Below the pieces are notes generated by a model. That model did not search any database and was not told the DNA's origin. It saw only the letters and a list, made by a program, of their open reading frames with translations. The position numbers and the translations under genes were made by a program. Positions 22,140-30,632 of a stretch of 32,821 bases of DNA are shown in pieces (the first letter of the stretch is position 1; the number at the start of each line of letters is the position of its first letter). The DNA is taken from contig JAAYDO010000193.1 of the NCBI GenBank assembly GCA_012729225.1, forward strand, positions 1 through 32,821, in the 5' to 3' direction. The DNA is from Bacteroidales bacterium. Lineage in GTDB: Bacteria > Bacteroidota > Bacteroidia > Bacteroidales > Bacteroidaceae.

Positions 22140-23108
22140 ATGTACACCATTGCTGAACTCACCAATATGATCAGTACAGAGATTGGACAAATTCGCTACA
22201 AAGCCCAACCAGCCAACCTCTATACCCCCATCCAGTACATTCTTTCCATCGGAGGAAAGCGTGTCCGTCCTCTCCTCATGCTCATGGGCTACAATCTATA
22301 CAAGGAAGATGTAAGCACCATTATCCCTAACGCTTTGGCACTGGAAACCTATCACAACTTCACCCTACTCCATGATGACCTCATGGACAAGAGCGACATG
22401 CGACGAGGACATGCCACCGTCCACAAAAAGTGGAATGAGAACACAGCCATCCTTTCTGGTGACACCATGCTCATCATGGCTTATCAACTCTTTAACCAAG
22501 GAGTGGAAAACAACGAAGCACGAACAGCCTTCATAGAGGCAACAATTGGTGTTTGTGAAGGTCAGCAATTCGACATCGACTTTGAAACTCGCAATGATGT
22601 GACTGAGGCAGAATACATGGAGATGATTCGCCTCAAGACTTCCCTACTTCTGGGCTATGCACTCAAGATTGGTGCCATCTTAGGTGGAGCAAGCACAGAA
22701 GACATTCATCATCTCTATGAGTTTGGCGAGAAGATGGGACTTGCCTTCCAGTTGCAAGACGACCTACTCGATGTGTATGGCGACCCTAAGAAATTTCAGA
22801 AGAAACTCGGGGGCGACATCATCGACAATAAGAAGACCTTCATGCTTATCAATGCCTTTCTGCGTGCAGACCAGAAGCAGCGTGAAGAACTCCACCATTG
22901 GGTCAATTCCACTTCATGCAACGAGGAAGAGAAGATTGCCGCAGTCACACATTTATATAATGTATTGGGTATTGACCAACTTGCCAAACAGAAGATAGAG
23001 GAACTCTTTGCTGTAGCACTCCAGAGCCTCGACAAGGTTCAGGTGGCAGAAGAGAAGAAAGCGCAACTGCATGCCTTTGCCAACCAACTTCTCGAACGCA
23101 AATACTAA
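22140..23108 (+). CDS. trans-isoprenyl diphosphate synthase (polyprenyl synthetase)
   Basis: The enzyme condenses isopentenyl diphosphate onto an allylic diphosphate for quinone or carotenoid side chains. Started at the ATG at 22140 it has 322 residues. The longer frame overlaps the tonB gene and terminator and is rejected. It shows GGKRVRPLLMLMGY, the first Asp-rich motif DDLMD (Asp79, 80, 83) followed by KSDMRRG, and the second motif LQDDLLDVYGD (Asp207, 208, 211). Chain length cannot be read with confidence. tatD follows 80 nt downstream, or almost directly if tatD uses its earlier ATG. Confidence 0.88.
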   Translation: MYTIAELTNMISTEIGQIRYKAQPANLYTPIQYILSIGGKRVRPLLMLMGYNLYKEDVSTIIPNALALETYHNFTLLHDDLMDKSDMRRGHATVHKKWNENTAILSGDTMLIMAYQLFNQGVENNEARTAFIEATIGVCEGQQFDIDFETRNDVTEAEYMEMIRLKTSLLLGYALKIGAILGGASTEDIHHLYEFGEKMGLAFQLQDDLLDVYGDPKKFQKKLGGDIIDNKKTFMLINAFLRADQKQREELHHWVNSTSCNEEEKIAAVTHLYNVLGIDQLAKQKIEELFAVALQSLDKVQVAEEKKAQLHAFANQLLERKY

Positions 23109-23188
23109 AGATGATGCAGGAAACTTCCAAGAGTTTCAACCGACACACATATATCGAAGCAACATACTTAGATACGCCATACCATAAC

Positions 23189-23998
23189 ATGATCGACACG
23201 CATTCACATCTTGACGAAGAAGAGTTCGCAGAAGACCTTGAAGAGGTCATCCTGCGAGCCAAAGACGCAGGCGTCAATCACATTCTCGTGCCAGGCATCT
23301 GTCTCAAAGACACGCCACACCTACTCGATGTGTGCCGTTCACACCCTGGCTACCTATTCCCTATGATTGGTCTGCATCCCGAAAACATCATGGACGAGGA
23401 TTACCATACAGTCCTCCACCAACTTGAGAATCTCCTGGTAGAGAACATGGATGCCAAAACATGCCCCACCATTGCCATAGGCGAGGTAGGCATAGACCTC
23501 TATTGGGATGACACACATCGCACCGAACAGTTGGAAGTATTTGAGCACCAGATTAAATGGGCAGAAAAATACAAACTTCCACTCATCATCCATTCCCGCA
23601 ATGCACATAGCGAACTCATGGAAATCATGGAGCGTCATCGCAGCAGCAACCTCACAGGAATCTTCCATTGCTTTACAGGCAACGAAGACGAAGCCCGCGA
23701 GCTCCTCACCTTCCCTGGATTCATGCTCGGCATTGGCGGTGTGCTCACCTTCAAGAATTCCACATTGAGAGAAGTGGTCAAGAAAGCCATTCCACTCTCA
23801 AGAATTGTGCTTGAGACAGATGCTCCCTACATGTCACCAGTTCCCCACCGAAGCAAAAGAAACGAGAGCGCACATGTCAGATTAGTAGCAGAAAAACTCG
23901 CTGAGATATACGAATGTGAATTTGACAACATTGTGCTTCAAACAACGTCAAATGCGTTACAAGTATTTAAAAAACTGACTTTTTTCGATAAAAAATGA
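23189..23998 (+). CDS. tatD: TatD-family metal-dependent deoxyribonuclease
   Basis: This is a TIM-barrel hydrolase with a two-metal site, usually a 3'-5' DNase. The start at 23189 gives the family's normal opening MIDTHSHLD (His5, His7) and a length of 269 residues; an upstream ATG at 23111 would add 26 residues of no family character. Other metal ligands are in GEVGIDLYW, the His of IIHSRNAH, the His of IFHCFTGNEDEA and the Asp of LETDAPYMSP. It lies behind the polyprenyl synthase gene and ahead of tRNA-Ser with no terminator between. Confidence 0.88.
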   Translation: MIDTHSHLDEEEFAEDLEEVILRAKDAGVNHILVPGICLKDTPHLLDVCRSHPGYLFPMIGLHPENIMDEDYHTVLHQLENLLVENMDAKTCPTIAIGEVGIDLYWDDTHRTEQLEVFEHQIKWAEKYKLPLIIHSRNAHSELMEIMERHRSSNLTGIFHCFTGNEDEARELLTFPGFMLGIGGVLTFKNSTLREVVKKAIPLSRIVLETDAPYMSPVPHRSKRNESAHVRLVAEKLAEIYECEFDNIVLQTTSNALQVFKKLTFFDKK

Positions 23999-24040
23999 AA
24001 GTTTCCAGCCAATTACAATTATTGGTAAAAAAAAAATAAC

Positions 24041-24048
24041 TATTTTTG
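24041..24048 (+). promoter_or_regulatory. -7 box TATTTTTG ahead of tRNA-Ser
   Basis: TATTTTTG fits the consensus. TTG at 24022-24024 is 16 nt upstream, shorter than usual. The tRNA 5' leader would be about 75 nt. Confidence 0.4.
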
Positions 24049-24131
24049 TCCCAAATTATGTGTACAGTTTCCGTCAATCAGGAAAAAGGCACATCAACCG
24101 GCAGGGCTTATACCCCGACTTTGACCAAAAA

Positions 24132-24219
24132 GGAGAGATGCTCGAGTGGCTGAAGAGGCACGCCTGGAAAGCGTGTATACGTCAAAAGCGTATCGGGGGT
24201 TCGAATCCCCCTCTCTCCG
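24132..24219 (+). tRNA. tRNA-Ser (anticodon GGA)
   Basis: This is an 88-nt class II tRNA. The acceptor stem is GGAGAGA (24132-24138) with TCTCTCC (24212-24218), then discriminator G24219. The anticodon stem CACGC/GCGTG encloses loop CTGGAAA with GGA at 24166-24168. It has a long variable arm (TATACG...GCGTAT) and a T-arm GGGGGTTCGAATCCCCC. CCA is not encoded. It reads UCC and UCU. Confidence 0.96.
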
Positions 24220-24307
24220 CATACAACCGATAGACCAAAACAAGCAATAAATAAAACAAGCAATAAACAAAATCAAATAAATTATTGATCTTAAAATTTT
24301 CAACACA

Positions 24308-25138
24308 ATGAAAAAAATTTTTGCTATCATTGCATTGATGGGTGTGTTCACATTAAGCACACAGAATGTTTTTGCTCAGGACGAAGTTGCCGATACAGCA
24401 GCAACTGAGCAGACTGATTTAGTAGCCACAGATTCAGCATCCGTTGATTCAGCAGCAGTGGCAGTTGATGAAGAACCTGCTGTTGCAGAACCAGTTGAGA
24501 CTGGCATGTACAAGACCATCAAGACTAAGTTCATCGAAGGTAGTGCAGGCTTCATGGCTCTCGTAGCTATCGCATTGGTTCTCGGTCTTGCTTTCTGCAT
24601 CGAGCGTATCATCTACCTCGCTCTCTCTAAGGTGAACACAGTGAAGTTCGTAAACGACATCGAAGATGCCCTCATCAACAAGAATGACCTTGAGAAGGCA
24701 AAGGATATTGCACGTAACACTCGCGGTCCTATCGCTTCAATCTACTATCAGGGTCTGATCCGTCTCAATGATGGTACTGACGCAGTTGAGAAGTCTGTTG
24801 TTGCATACGGAGCGGTTCAGGCTTCCAAACTCGAAAGCGGTTGCTCTTGGATCACACTCTTTATCGCTATGGCACCATCTCTCGGATTCTTGGGTACTGT
24901 GATTGGTATGGTCATGGCATTCGACAATATTCAGGCAGCAGGTGATATTAGCCCTACAGTCGTTGCAGGCGGTATGAAGGTGGCTCTTTTGACTACCATC
25001 TTCGGTATTGTCGTTGCTCTCATCCTTCAGGTATTCTACAACTACATTCTTGCTGAAATCGAAGGTCTTACCGCTAAGATGGAAGACGCTACAATTTCTC
25101 TCCTTGACATTGTTGCTAAGTACAACAACAAGAAGTAA
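24308..25138 (+). CDS. exbB: MotA/TolQ/ExbB proton channel protein
   Basis: ExbB forms the inner-membrane proton channel with ExbD and powers TonB. The 276-residue protein starts with a cleavable-looking signal (MKKIFAIIALMGVFTLSTQNVFAQ) and an acidic Ala/Val-rich periplasmic stretch, an extension usual in Bacteroidetes. Then come a helix (FMALVAIALVLGLAFCIERIIYLAL), the cytoplasmic helical part, and the two conserved helices with LFIAMAPSLGFLGTVIGMVMAF and VAGGMKVALLTTIFGIVVAL. No clear promoter is seen between tRNA-Ser and this gene. It heads a four-gene operon. Confidence 0.92.
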   Translation: MKKIFAIIALMGVFTLSTQNVFAQDEVADTAATEQTDLVATDSASVDSAAVAVDEEPAVAEPVETGMYKTIKTKFIEGSAGFMALVAIALVLGLAFCIERIIYLALSKVNTVKFVNDIEDALINKNDLEKAKDIARNTRGPIASIYYQGLIRLNDGTDAVEKSVVAYGAVQASKLESGCSWITLFIAMAPSLGFLGTVIGMVMAFDNIQAAGDISPTVVAGGMKVALLTTIFGIVVALILQVFYNYILAEIEGLTAKMEDATISLLDIVAKYNNKK

Positions 25139-25226
25139 TTAGAGAACTGAGGACATCCAAACATCCCTGCGATGTAGTCCCTTGGATTCAATCCAAATCA
25201 TTCACTATTAAAAAGGAGAAAAAACA

Positions 25227-25739
25227 ATGAATAACATACAAGTAGTAAGCGCACAGGACAAGGTGGAGAAAATCTCCAAGATCACATTGTGGGTGCTCGT
25301 TGGCATCAGCATTCTGATCACCATCCTCTTCGCTTTGATCAACTTTGATAGACCATACGAGGACAATCCAGACATGGTCGATCCACAGCTCACAGACCTT
25401 CTCATCGTCTGGACTTACATCCTTATCGCATCTGCTGCCATCTCAACAGTAGGCGCTGCTATCTATGGCTACATAAGCGGTGGCAACAAGTCTAAGAACG
25501 AAGACATCGGTCTTGCAAGCAAGGCTGGCGTGATTGCTTGGGGCACATTCCTCGTAGGCATAGTAGCAGGTCTTATTGCTGGTATCGCCAACAAAGACGA
25601 AATGCTCATCTACAACACCAACGACCAAGCTACACCAAGTGAACTCATCATTACTGACACATCAATGATTGCAATCATCGTATTGACCGTGGTTTCAGTC
25701 ATCGTGACAGCATATAGCATGGTTTCAAACAAGAAATAA
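25227..25739 (+). CDS. unknown four-helix membrane protein in the exb operon
   Basis: This 170-residue protein has about four hydrophobic segments: LWVLVGISILITILFALI, LLIVWTYILIASAAISTVGAAIYGYI, AGVIAWGTFLVGIVAGLIAGI and MIAIIVLTVVSVIVTAYSMV. A short polar loop rich in Asp/Asn (INFDRPYEDNPDMVDP) follows the first. It has no named domain that I know. It lies between exbB and the first exbD with 25-90 nt gaps, and AAAAAGGAG ahead of its ATG is a rare ribosome-binding-like sequence. Position suggests an accessory of the proton-channel complex; this is inference. Confidence 0.7.
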   Translation: MNNIQVVSAQDKVEKISKITLWVLVGISILITILFALINFDRPYEDNPDMVDPQLTDLLIVWTYILIASAAISTVGAAIYGYISGGNKSKNEDIGLASKAGVIAWGTFLVGIVAGLIAGIANKDEMLIYNTNDQATPSELIITDTSMIAIIVLTVVSVIVTAYSMVSNKK

Positions 25740-25763
25740 ACCCTTTAACTCAGAGCAAATAAT

Positions 25764-26357
25764 ATGGGAAAGAAAAGAAAGATGCCGGGACTGAACACCA
25801 GTTCTACAGCCGATATCTCATTCATGTTGCTCATCTTCTTCCTTGTCACAACATCTATGGACACCGACCAGGGCTTGGCACGCAGTTTGCCTAAACCACC
25901 TGAGGACGACCAGAAGAATATTGAACTCAAGATCAAGGAACGTAACATTCTCAACATCCGTATCAATAAAGACAACTACGTGATGGTAGGCAATGACTAC
26001 GCAAGCCTTGCAGACATTAAGGAGAGAGCGAAAGAGTTTATCAAGAATGCGGACAACAAGCCAAATCTGCCAGAACTCAAACCAAAGTTCATCAAGGAAC
26101 TTGGCAAGAACGTTATGATTACAAAAGAGCATGTCATTTCCGTTCAGACAGACCGCGGTACAAGTTATGGAGTCTATTTCGCTGTGCAGGACGCACTTGT
26201 GACAGCTTATAACGAGCTCCGCGATGAGGCAGCAAAGGAATACTTCTCTAAGAAGAAGTTTGAATTCTGTACCCCAGACGAGCAGAAGGCTATCCGTGAG
26301 ATTTACCCACAGAAGATATCTGAGGCTGAACCTAAGAAATATGGAGGACAACAATAA
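25764..26357 (+). CDS. exbD: ExbD/TolR-type biopolymer transport protein (first copy)
   Basis: This is a partner of ExbB in the proton channel, 197 residues. A short cytoplasmic end (MGKKRKMPGLNTSSTADISF) leads into one membrane helix (ISFMLLIFFLVTTSMDT). The helix is preceded by the Asp of TADIS that corresponds to the proton-carrying Asp of ExbD. A periplasmic domain with LPKPPEDDQ, ILNIRINKDNYVMVG and VISVQTDRGTSYGVYFAVQDAL follows. It is longer than typical ExbD (about 140) because of an inserted Lys-rich stretch in the periplasmic domain. Its TAA overlaps the ATG of the second copy by one base. Confidence 0.88.
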   Translation: MGKKRKMPGLNTSSTADISFMLLIFFLVTTSMDTDQGLARSLPKPPEDDQKNIELKIKERNILNIRINKDNYVMVGNDYASLADIKERAKEFIKNADNKPNLPELKPKFIKELGKNVMITKEHVISVQTDRGTSYGVYFAVQDALVTAYNELRDEAAKEYFSKKKFEFCTPDEQKAIREIYPQKISEAEPKKYGGQQ

Positions 26358-26821
26358 TGAGTAGATTTAACAAAAATGGTGGCAGAGAAATGCCAGAGAT
26401 GAACACCTCATCTCTTCCTGACTTGATTTTCACCATCCTGTTCTTCTTCATGATGGTTACCTCCATGCGTGAAGTCACCTTAATGGTGAAGTTCGACAAG
26501 CCTACAGGTACTCAGCTTGAGAAGTTGGCACGTAAGTCAAGTACCTCATTCATCTACATTGGCCGTCCAACAGAAGCACTCAGAGGACAGTATGGTACAG
26601 GACACCGTATCCAGATCAACGATCGCTATGTTGAAGCTCCTGAAATTCATGACTTCGTTTATGCAGAACGTGACGAGCTGGCAGAGGCAGACAAGCCTTT
26701 CTATACAGTATCCGTCAAGGCTGACCATAACACCCCTATGGGTATCATTACAGACGTGAAGCAGGTGATGCGTAAAGCGTATGCACTCAAGATGATGTAC
26801 TCTGCCAACAAGCAGCAATAA
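26357..26821 (+). CDS. ExbD/TolR-type biopolymer transport protein (second copy)
   Basis: This is a 154-residue paralogue of the preceding gene. MPEMNTSSLPDLIFTILFFFMMVTSM supplies the same N-terminal motif, with the Asp of SLPDLIF before the helix. The periplasmic part has RIQINDRYVEAPE, FYTVSVKADHNTPMGIITDVKQVMRKAYALKM. Two different ExbD proteins in tandem suggest a hetero-dimeric plug in the ExbB channel, as often seen in this phylum. It closes the operon, followed by a terminator 20 nt after the stop. Confidence 0.88.
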   Translation: MSRFNKNGGREMPEMNTSSLPDLIFTILFFFMMVTSMREVTLMVKFDKPTGTQLEKLARKSSTSFIYIGRPTEALRGQYGTGHRIQINDRYVEAPEIHDFVYAERDELAEADKPFYTVSVKADHNTPMGIITDVKQVMRKAYALKMMYSANKQQ

Positions 26822-26841
26822 GCACATCATATCAATATGAC

Positions 26842-26874
26842 AAAAGAGCGACTCTCTACGAGGGTCGCTCTTTT
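26842..26874. terminator. terminator between exbD and pncB, possibly bidirectional
   Basis: AAAAGAGCGAC (26842-26852) pairs with GTCGCTCTTTT (26864-26874), followed by CTGTTT. It lies between convergent genes; the A/T ends of the stem give a T-run in either direction. Confidence 0.8.
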
Positions 26875-26931
26875 CTGTTTCCTGTGGCTCAAGAACAGGC
26901 AGTTTTCAATTCACAAATGCCCAATCATCTC

Positions 26932-28149
26932 TTATTCAGCCCTACTATTCACATAGTGGATAGCCTCCATAAAGCGACCGATCACTTCTGGCTTGCCTGT
27001 ATGCTTACCCTTATCCTCCGAAATCTTGCAAGTGTCATTATAGAAAGGCCATGACTCCGTAATCTTGACAGCGACCAGTTTAATAACGATGTTCATAGGC
27101 TTGACATCAGCAAAGTCATTTGTGAAATGAGTGCCAATACCAAAGGAAGGCTGTACCTTATCAGCCGCATATCTATGAATCTTGATGGCACGATCCGTGT
27201 CGAGCGCATTTGAGAAAATCACCTGCTTCGTCTTCGGATCAATGCCCAGCGAACGATACTTATCCACAATCATATCCAACTGCTCATAGTTGTCGCCCGA
27301 GTCTATACGCATCCCCTTAAAGAGATTGGCAAAGTCTTCCGAAAAGTTATATGAAAAGATACTCCAACCATAAGAGTCGTAGAGATAAGTGCCCAGCGCA
27401 CCCCTAAACGTGGTTCTCCATGCCTCCATCGCCAAATGATTAGCCATCTGAGGACCAAACATGCCACCAATGGCACACACAAACTCATGAGCCATCGTCC
27501 CCACAGGGGTGAGGTCATACTTCATGGCCAGATAGACATTGCTCGTACCCACAAAACGCCCTGACCAAGCACGGGACTTCTGGCAGTCACTCATGGCTCT
27601 CACCACCGTCTCTTCTGCTTCAAACGAAGCACGCCTTCTCGTGCCAAAGTCACTATACACACATCCTGCGTCGAGCAGACGCTCTGCCTTATGGTAAGTC
27701 TTCCGATAATAATCCTGATAGTCAAACTTGCAGTCCAATCCTGTCACCATATAATACAGTTCTGAGATGATTGCCAAAATCTTCACCTCCAGCAGAATCG
27801 TGTCGCTCCAGTTGCCCTCCATCTCTATGTGGAGACGCAGTTCATCATCCTGCCAGCACTTCACCCATTCACGGCGGAAGCGGAAACCCTTCAGGTAGCC
27901 ATAGAACCAGTCTGGGATATACGTGCACTTTCTTCTCATGAAAGCAATTTCCTCATCCGTCATGCGAAGTGACTCCAAATAGCCAATCTGCTCGTTCACC
28001 AAATCAGCAAACCCTGTTGGATAGGCTGTGCCATTGCGATCCACAAACTCATACTTCACCTGAGCACGGGGAAAACTGTCTATCACGGCGACACACATCG
28101 AAAACTTGTAGAGGTCGTCATCAGTCATGTAATTAATAATCTGTCGCAT
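26932..28149 (-). CDS. pncB: nicotinate phosphoribosyltransferase
   Basis: The enzyme makes nicotinate mononucleotide from nicotinate and PRPP, the salvage entry to NAD. The start at 28149 gives MRQIINYMTDDDLYKFSMC, the normal PncB opening, and 405 residues. The longer frame from 28236 runs through the promoter. Landmarks are DFGTRRRASFEAE, GTSNVYLAMKYDLTPVGTMAHEF (with the phosphorylatable His of the family), RIDSGDNYEQ, IFSNALD and FGIGTHFTND. The gene is single, with a consensus promoter and a shared downstream terminator. Confidence 0.92.
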   Translation of the reverse strand: MRQIINYMTDDDLYKFSMCVAVIDSFPRAQVKYEFVDRNGTAYPTGFADLVNEQIGYLESLRMTDEEIAFMRRKCTYIPDWFYGYLKGFRFRREWVKCWQDDELRLHIEMEGNWSDTILLEVKILAIISELYYMVTGLDCKFDYQDYYRKTYHKAERLLDAGCVYSDFGTRRRASFEAEETVVRAMSDCQKSRAWSGRFVGTSNVYLAMKYDLTPVGTMAHEFVCAIGGMFGPQMANHLAMEAWRTTFRGALGTYLYDSYGWSIFSYNFSEDFANLFKGMRIDSGDNYEQLDMIVDKYRSLGIDPKTKQVIFSNALDTDRAIKIHRYAADKVQPSFGIGTHFTNDFADVKPMNIVIKLVAVKITESWPFYNDTCKISEDKGKHTGKPEVIGRFMEAIHYVNSRAE

Positions 28150-28171
28150 ACTGTCATGATTTTTGTCACAA

Positions 28172-28203
28172 CAAAGATAGTTATCTCCACTGAGAAATAC
28201 AAA
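28172..28203 (-). promoter_or_regulatory. consensus promoter for pncB
   Basis: On the minus strand TTTG (28203-28200), a 20-nt spacer and TATCTTTG (28179-28172) match the consensus exactly. The start is expected near 28165, giving a leader of about 15 nt to the ATG at 28149. Confidence 0.75.
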
Positions 28204-28389
28204 TTTCATATCTCTTTTCATCATAATTCCCCACAACTAACACCAAAATGCAACACAACAAGAATGAACATACCCCTTTTGGAATGTGCGTGCAATCATG
28301 TGTCTGAATGCCCCCGAAAAAGAGTGGCCATCCAATCAGGAATGTATCCAAAGATTCTGGAAACAGATTGTCTATTGAGTGAATGAATG

Positions 28390-28752
28390 AACGTGAGTTC
28401 GATAAATATGGAAGAAGAAATAGATGGTCCCGCTTGTTGGCACATCTTTTCAAGCATACTCATCGCTTTTCATCAAAAATGAAGGGTAATTCAATGGTCA
28501 TTTGACCTCAGTGGAAGAAGGGCGAGGCGATTCTGACAGTCTTTTTCGTTGGACGGCACTTCCAAGGGAACGGAAGGAGTTTCACTTTCTTCTTAAAATC
28601 CCTCATATCTTCTTTATACACAACGATTTATAGACACAAGAGAATCCAATGCCTATAAGGGCAAAAACGCACGCATGGTTCGTTGGTCATCGAACCATTG
28701 TTCGTTGGCACTTGAACCATTATTCGTTGGAACATGAACCATTGTTCGTTGG
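28390..28752 (-). repeat. dispersed non-coding repeat, copy B (inverted relative to A)
   Basis: Read on the minus strand this has the same order as copy A: 22-bp array (28752-28687), 28-nt identical block (28686-28659), CAGAATCGCC (28535-28526) and AACTCACGTT (28399-28390). Spacing from the block to the terminal motif is 287 nt against 295 nt in A. In the middle, part of the two copies aligns codon-like without gaps, but stops break the frame in B. Confidence 0.85.
28687..28752 (-). repeat. 22-bp tandem array of copy B (3 units)
   Basis: Units 28687-28708, 28709-28730 and 28731-28752 each end in CGTTGG on the plus strand. Read on the minus strand they start CCAACGAACAATGGTTC or a one-base variant. 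Copy A has four units with CACAATGCTTC in place of AACAATGGTTC. Confidence 0.9.
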
Positions 28753-28929
28753 AGCAAGACCTACACATGGAGTGAAGACAAGCGCAACAAGAGGGGATGT
28801 CGAAAATAAAAAAGATTCCGATGGAATAATTGTGGACGTGAAATGGAATGATTGCAAAACGGGAGCAGTCCAAGGACATCTACATTGGAAATGGGAAGAA
28901 GGTTATCAACAAATAAAACATCTAACAAC

Positions 28930-29069
28930 ATGAAGAAGAAGTACATCAAACCCAGCATCAAGGAACGACCATTGTGACCAACAGTTTGCCATCAGGCTCA
29001 TGGAGTGGTGGCATCAGCGATGAACCAGCCACAAGAACCCGCTCCCTCCAAGGAATGGTACATCTTTGA
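28930..29069 (+). pseudogene. frameshifted micro-gene of the 'MKKxYIKP' small-peptide type
   Basis: ATG at 28930 opens MKKKYIKPSIKE and then stops at 28975-28977. Dropping one base near 28963-28966 continues the frame as TTIVTNSLPSGSWSGGISDEPATR and on to a stop at 29067-29069. The joined product of about 46 residues has the basic YIKP start, a short beta-like stretch ending in a Ser-Gly turn, and a Gly/Ser/Asp-rich tail. That is the layout of small peptides abundant in Prevotella genomes (my recollection of the group). Alternatives are a sequencing error or chance. A hairpin (29071-29090) follows immediately. Confidence 0.4.
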
Positions 29070-29296
29070 CGAAGAGGAATGAGCCTCTTCAGCTTTGACC
29101 ATTTGCGGGACGAGGAGTGTAGCAACAAAAAGAATGCGATATGCAGCGCAAAGGGCATAACATGTCATAATCCGTATGGGAGAATCAACATGAATGGCTC
29201 TCCCATATTCTTTTGCATGATTCATGAAATGTTTTATTTGAAATATGTGGATATTTATCGAAGATGAAGAAGGATGATGGAAAAACAAAAGAGAAT

Positions 29297-29328
29297 TTTG
29301 GATGTTAGGTAAATATGGGTTATCTTTG
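29297..29328 (+). promoter_or_regulatory. consensus promoter for the thyA operon
   Basis: TTTG (29297-29300), a 20-nt spacer and TATCTTTG (29321-29328) match the consensus. Transcription would start near 29334, about 22 nt before the ATG at 29356. Confidence 0.75.
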
Positions 29329-29355
29329 CAACAGAAAAACAAGAAAAGAAGCACA

Positions 29356-30150
29356 ATGAAACAATATCTTGACTTGCTTGACCGCATCATGAAAGAGGGT
29401 GTGGAGAAAGGCGACAGAACAGGCACAGGCACTATCTCCGTGTTTGGCAACCAAATGAGGTTTAATCTGCAAGAGGGCTTTCCGCTCCTAACCACCAAGA
29501 AGTTGCACCTAAAGTCCATCATCTATGAACTGTTATGGTTCTTACAAGGCAACACAAATGCCAAGTGGCTACAGGATCGTGGCGTACGCATCTGGAATGA
29601 GTGGGCAGACGAGGATGGAAACCTTGGTCACATCTACGGCTATCAGTGGAGAAGTTGGCCAGACTACAATGGAGGTCATGTGGATCAGATTACAGAGGTG
29701 ATTGACCAAATCAAGAACAATCCGAACTCTCGCCGTCTGATTGTGTCGGCATGGAATGTAGCAGACCTTGGCAACATGAACCTGCCTCCCTGCCACATCC
29801 TGTTTCAGTTCTATGTGGCTGACGGCAAGTTGAGTTGTCAGCTGTATCAGAGAAGTGCCGACACGTTTTTGGGCGTGCCCTTCAACATTGCCTCCTATGC
29901 ACTGCTGACCATGATGGTGGCTCAAGTGTGCGGATTGAGGCCAGGCGACTTTGTTTATACCACAGGCGACACCCACCTCTATCTTGACCATCTGGAGCAG
30001 GCAAAGATGCAGTTGAGCCGTGAACCAAGAGCATTGCCCAAGATGAAAATCAATCCAAAGGTAAATAGTATCTTCGACTTTCAGTATGAAGACTTTGAAT
30101 TGACAGACTATAACCCACACCCACACATTAAAGCCACAGTGAGCGTATGA
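29356..30150 (+). CDS. thyA: thymidylate synthase
   Basis: The enzyme methylates dUMP to dTMP with methylene-tetrahydrofolate, releasing dihydrofolate. From the ATG at 29356 it is 264 residues, the same as the E. coli enzyme. The nucleophile Cys146 lies in [12 protein letters not shown]. Also present are [31 protein letters not shown], the phosphate-binding [11 protein letters not shown], and the [18 protein letters not shown] block. The upstream frame from 29302 crosses the promoter. The last four bases overlap folA as ATGA, coupling dihydrofolate production to its reductase. Confidence 0.96.
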   Translation: MKQYLDLLDRIMKEGVEKGDRTGTGTISVFGNQMRFNLQEGFPLLTTKKLHLKSIIYELLWFLQGNTNAKWLQDRGVRIWNEWADEDGNLGHIYGYQWRSWPDYNGGHVDQITEVIDQIKNNPNSRRLIVSAWNVADLGNMNLPPCHILFQFYVADGKLSCQLYQRSADTFLGVPFNIASYALLTMMVAQVCGLRPGDFVYTTGDTHLYLDHLEQAKMQLSREPRALPKMKINPKVNSIFDFQYEDFELTDYNPHPHIKATVSV

Positions 30151-30632
30151 TTTCGATGATTGTCGCCATCGCAGAAAATAGAGCGATTGGCAATGATAAT
30201 AAACTGATCTATTGGCTGCCCAACGACTTGAAACGCTTCAAGGCTCTCACCACGGGCAACACGATTATCATGGGACGACGCACCTTTGAGAGCCTGCCCA
30301 AGGGCGCACTTCCCAACCGCAGAAACATTGTCCTCTCAAGAAACGGAAAGCCTGAGGATTTCCCTGGAGCAGACCTCTACCCCAACCTTGAAGAGGCACT
30401 GAAGTCGTGCGAGGGAGAAGTGTTCATCATTGGCGGAGCATCAGTGTATAGGGAAGGCTTGGCAAAGTCAGACAGATTGTGCCTCACCTACATCCACGAC
30501 ACACCCAAAGAGGCTGACACCTTCTTCCCCGAAATCAAGGAGGAAGAATGGAAGGAGACCTTTAGAGAGGAACATGACACAGACGAGAAGCATCAATACC
30601 GCTATGCTTTTGTGAATCTGGAAAGAAGATGA
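30147..30632 (+). CDS. folA: dihydrofolate reductase
   Basis: This reduces the dihydrofolate released by thymidylate synthase back to tetrahydrofolate with NADPH. At 161 residues it is of normal size. [32 protein letters not shown] contains the substrate-site Trp and Asp (WLPND). [22 protein letters not shown], and [13 protein letters not shown] (NADPH-binding Gly-Gly) follow, and [16 protein letters not shown] is the C-terminal block. Start overlaps thyA and stop overlaps the next gene, each by four bases (ATGA). Confidence 0.95.
   Translation: MISMIVAIAENRAIGNDNKLIYWLPNDLKRFKALTTGNTIIMGRRTFESLPKGALPNRRNIVLSRNGKPEDFPGADLYPNLEEALKSCEGEVFIIGGASVYREGLAKSDRLCLTYIHDTPKEADTFFPEIKEEEWKETFREEHDTDEKHQYRYAFVNLERR

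Larger units (their letters stand above)
28150..29355. other. gene-poor 1.2-kb stretch between divergent pncB and thyA
   Basis: This holds the pncB promoter (28172-28203), dispersed repeat copy B (28390-28752), a frameshifted micro-gene (28930-29069), two hairpins (GAAGAGG 29071-29077 with CCTCTTC 29084-29090; TATGGGAGA 29175-29183 with TCTCCCATA 29199-29207, the second followed by a T-rich run) and the thyA promoter. Short open frames here overlap the repeat or lack any family character. Confidence 0.7.

Noticed and set aside
28150-28236. N-terminal extension of PncB from 28236
   Set aside because: A consensus promoter lies within it (28172-28203), and the family opening starts at 28149.
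28156-28453. Short frames on both strands upstream of pncB
   Set aside because: They overlap the pncB promoter and the end of dispersed repeat copy B and show no family character.
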